64,000 bases of DNA, from positions 5,120,501 through 5,184,500 of the forward strand of contig WPIO01000017.1 of assembly GCA_009760855.2 (NCBI GenBank), given 5' to 3'. The notes beneath the pieces were generated by a model. The model was not told the DNA's origin. It did not search any database and saw only the letters and a list, made by a program, of their open reading frames with translations. Positions 63,313-64,000 of this stretch are shown in pieces (within the stretch, counting starts at the first letter, position 1; every line of letters begins with the position of its first letter). The position numbers and the translations under genes were made by a program. The stretch comes from Cristatella mucedo. Its lineage: Eukaryota > Bryozoa > Phylactolaemata > Cristatellidae.

Positions 63313-64000
63313 GTCAACTCAATCCGGAAAAACCTCGTACAGAATAAGCAGAACTTCGGCGGAGGCGAAAGCAAAAAATACAAAGACGATGCGAAAGCGA
63401 GTAAGCAATAAGTAGGCGGCTCGTCGAGTTCTTGGTCTGCCGAATTGTCCCATTCTTAGCCCCTCAGTGTCTCTAGACGGCACTCGATTGCAACGTCGCT
63501 TCGCCGCTAGTCCTTTCACTTAGTACTGCTGCGCTAGGCCCAACCGGCCGACAGCCCTTTGAGAGGCCGTAGAAGTGCGGCGACACTTTTTTTGTTTAAG
63601 CTGCCGAGACTGATTTCCCGTCCAGCCACTCCGCGTTCGCGGCGTACTCTGCGTAAGTAGTTTACAGATGGGCTGGGCCGTCCCGTCGCGCTTTTACAGC
63701 AGTCGCGTCGCAGCGCTAGCCGACCAATCCGCTGGATGGGGTGGGTCGCGAATTAGGTCAGCTTTAGTGCATGCGCTCGTCTAAGTCCGGCGATTGTGGC
63801 AGCCTCTACCCAGCGCGCTGCGGGCTCGGCTCAGCTCAGGCTGCTCGGGCTACCGCGAGCTGCTGGCGAATAGTCGCGGCGGCTGACCTCCGACGCACGA
63901 CGGCCGCAAGCCGCGACGCACGACCGCCGCCGGACGGCCTGGTGCCGCCTTAGTGGCCGTGCGCCGGCGACGAGATGAAGCCGCTCGCTCGCGCGCTGCT
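63313..64000 (+). promoter_or_regulatory. GC/CpG-rich stretch, possible promoter side of a next gene
   Basis: The last 300 bp are markedly richer in G+C and CpG than the rest of the window. An ATG at 63974 opens MKPLARAL at the edge, which could start a secretory or mitochondrial protein but is far too short to judge. No transcript structure is visible. Confidence 0.3.

Overview
The window is animal (metazoan) nuclear DNA. It has GT-AG introns, CR1/L2-like LINEs with endonuclease and reverse transcriptase, tRNA-derived SINEs, DNA-transposon remnants and long microsatellites. Nothing is bacterial or organellar. The LINE 3' tail (GTAAAGCGCCTAG...AGTTCTCTGAGGGCGC...TTATTATT) is a type I associate with invertebrate genomes, but the species cannot be named from this sequence.

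One host gene dominates: a complete ERCC3 (XPB), the ATP-dependent DNA translocase/helicase of transcription factor TFIIH, on the + strand from 3685 to 54932. I rebuilt it from the sequence as 20 coding exons, all with GT-AG introns and compatible phases. They total 2364 nt and encode 787 residues (human XPB has 782). Every hallmark is intact: the Walker A motif across exons 10/11, the DEVH box across exons 12/13, the RED motif in exon 13, motif VI in exon 17, and the C-terminal HPLFKKFR-like end in exon 20. About 95% of the 51 kb locus is intron.

The introns and flanks are filled by two LINE families. LINE-A has the GTAAAGCGCC...(TTA)n tail, and its long intronic copies are mostly antisense to ERCC3. 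LINE-B has an (ACATT)n tail, with longer sense copies at 19.8-21.7, 50.8-53.3 and 60.9-62.4 kb. Two tRNA-derived SINE families are present; SINE-1 shares its 3' tail with LINE-A, which suggests a LINE-SINE mobilisation partnership. There is also a hAT element with a near-perfect 8-bp target duplication (38.7-40.2 kb), a Tc1/mariner-type transposase relic (16.3-16.9 kb), two pogo/mariner-like MITE candidates, and an LTR-retrotransposon end inserted into a LINE-B copy (62.4-63.2 kb).

Layout: 1-3.6 kb, LINE debris and the ERCC3 5' flank; 3.7-54.9 kb, ERCC3; 54.9-63.3 kb, decayed repeats and unassigned sequence, with a TATA-like element near 56.48 kb; 63.3-64 kb, a GC/CpG-rich stretch that may be the promoter side of a neighbouring gene. 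No tRNA, rRNA or CRISPR feature was seen. All LINE and transposon coding sequences seen are broken. No undescribed biological system is convincingly present; the best leads are the LINE/SINE pairing, tail-derived microsatellites, and a short coding-like repeat shared between 19.4 and 60.3 kb.
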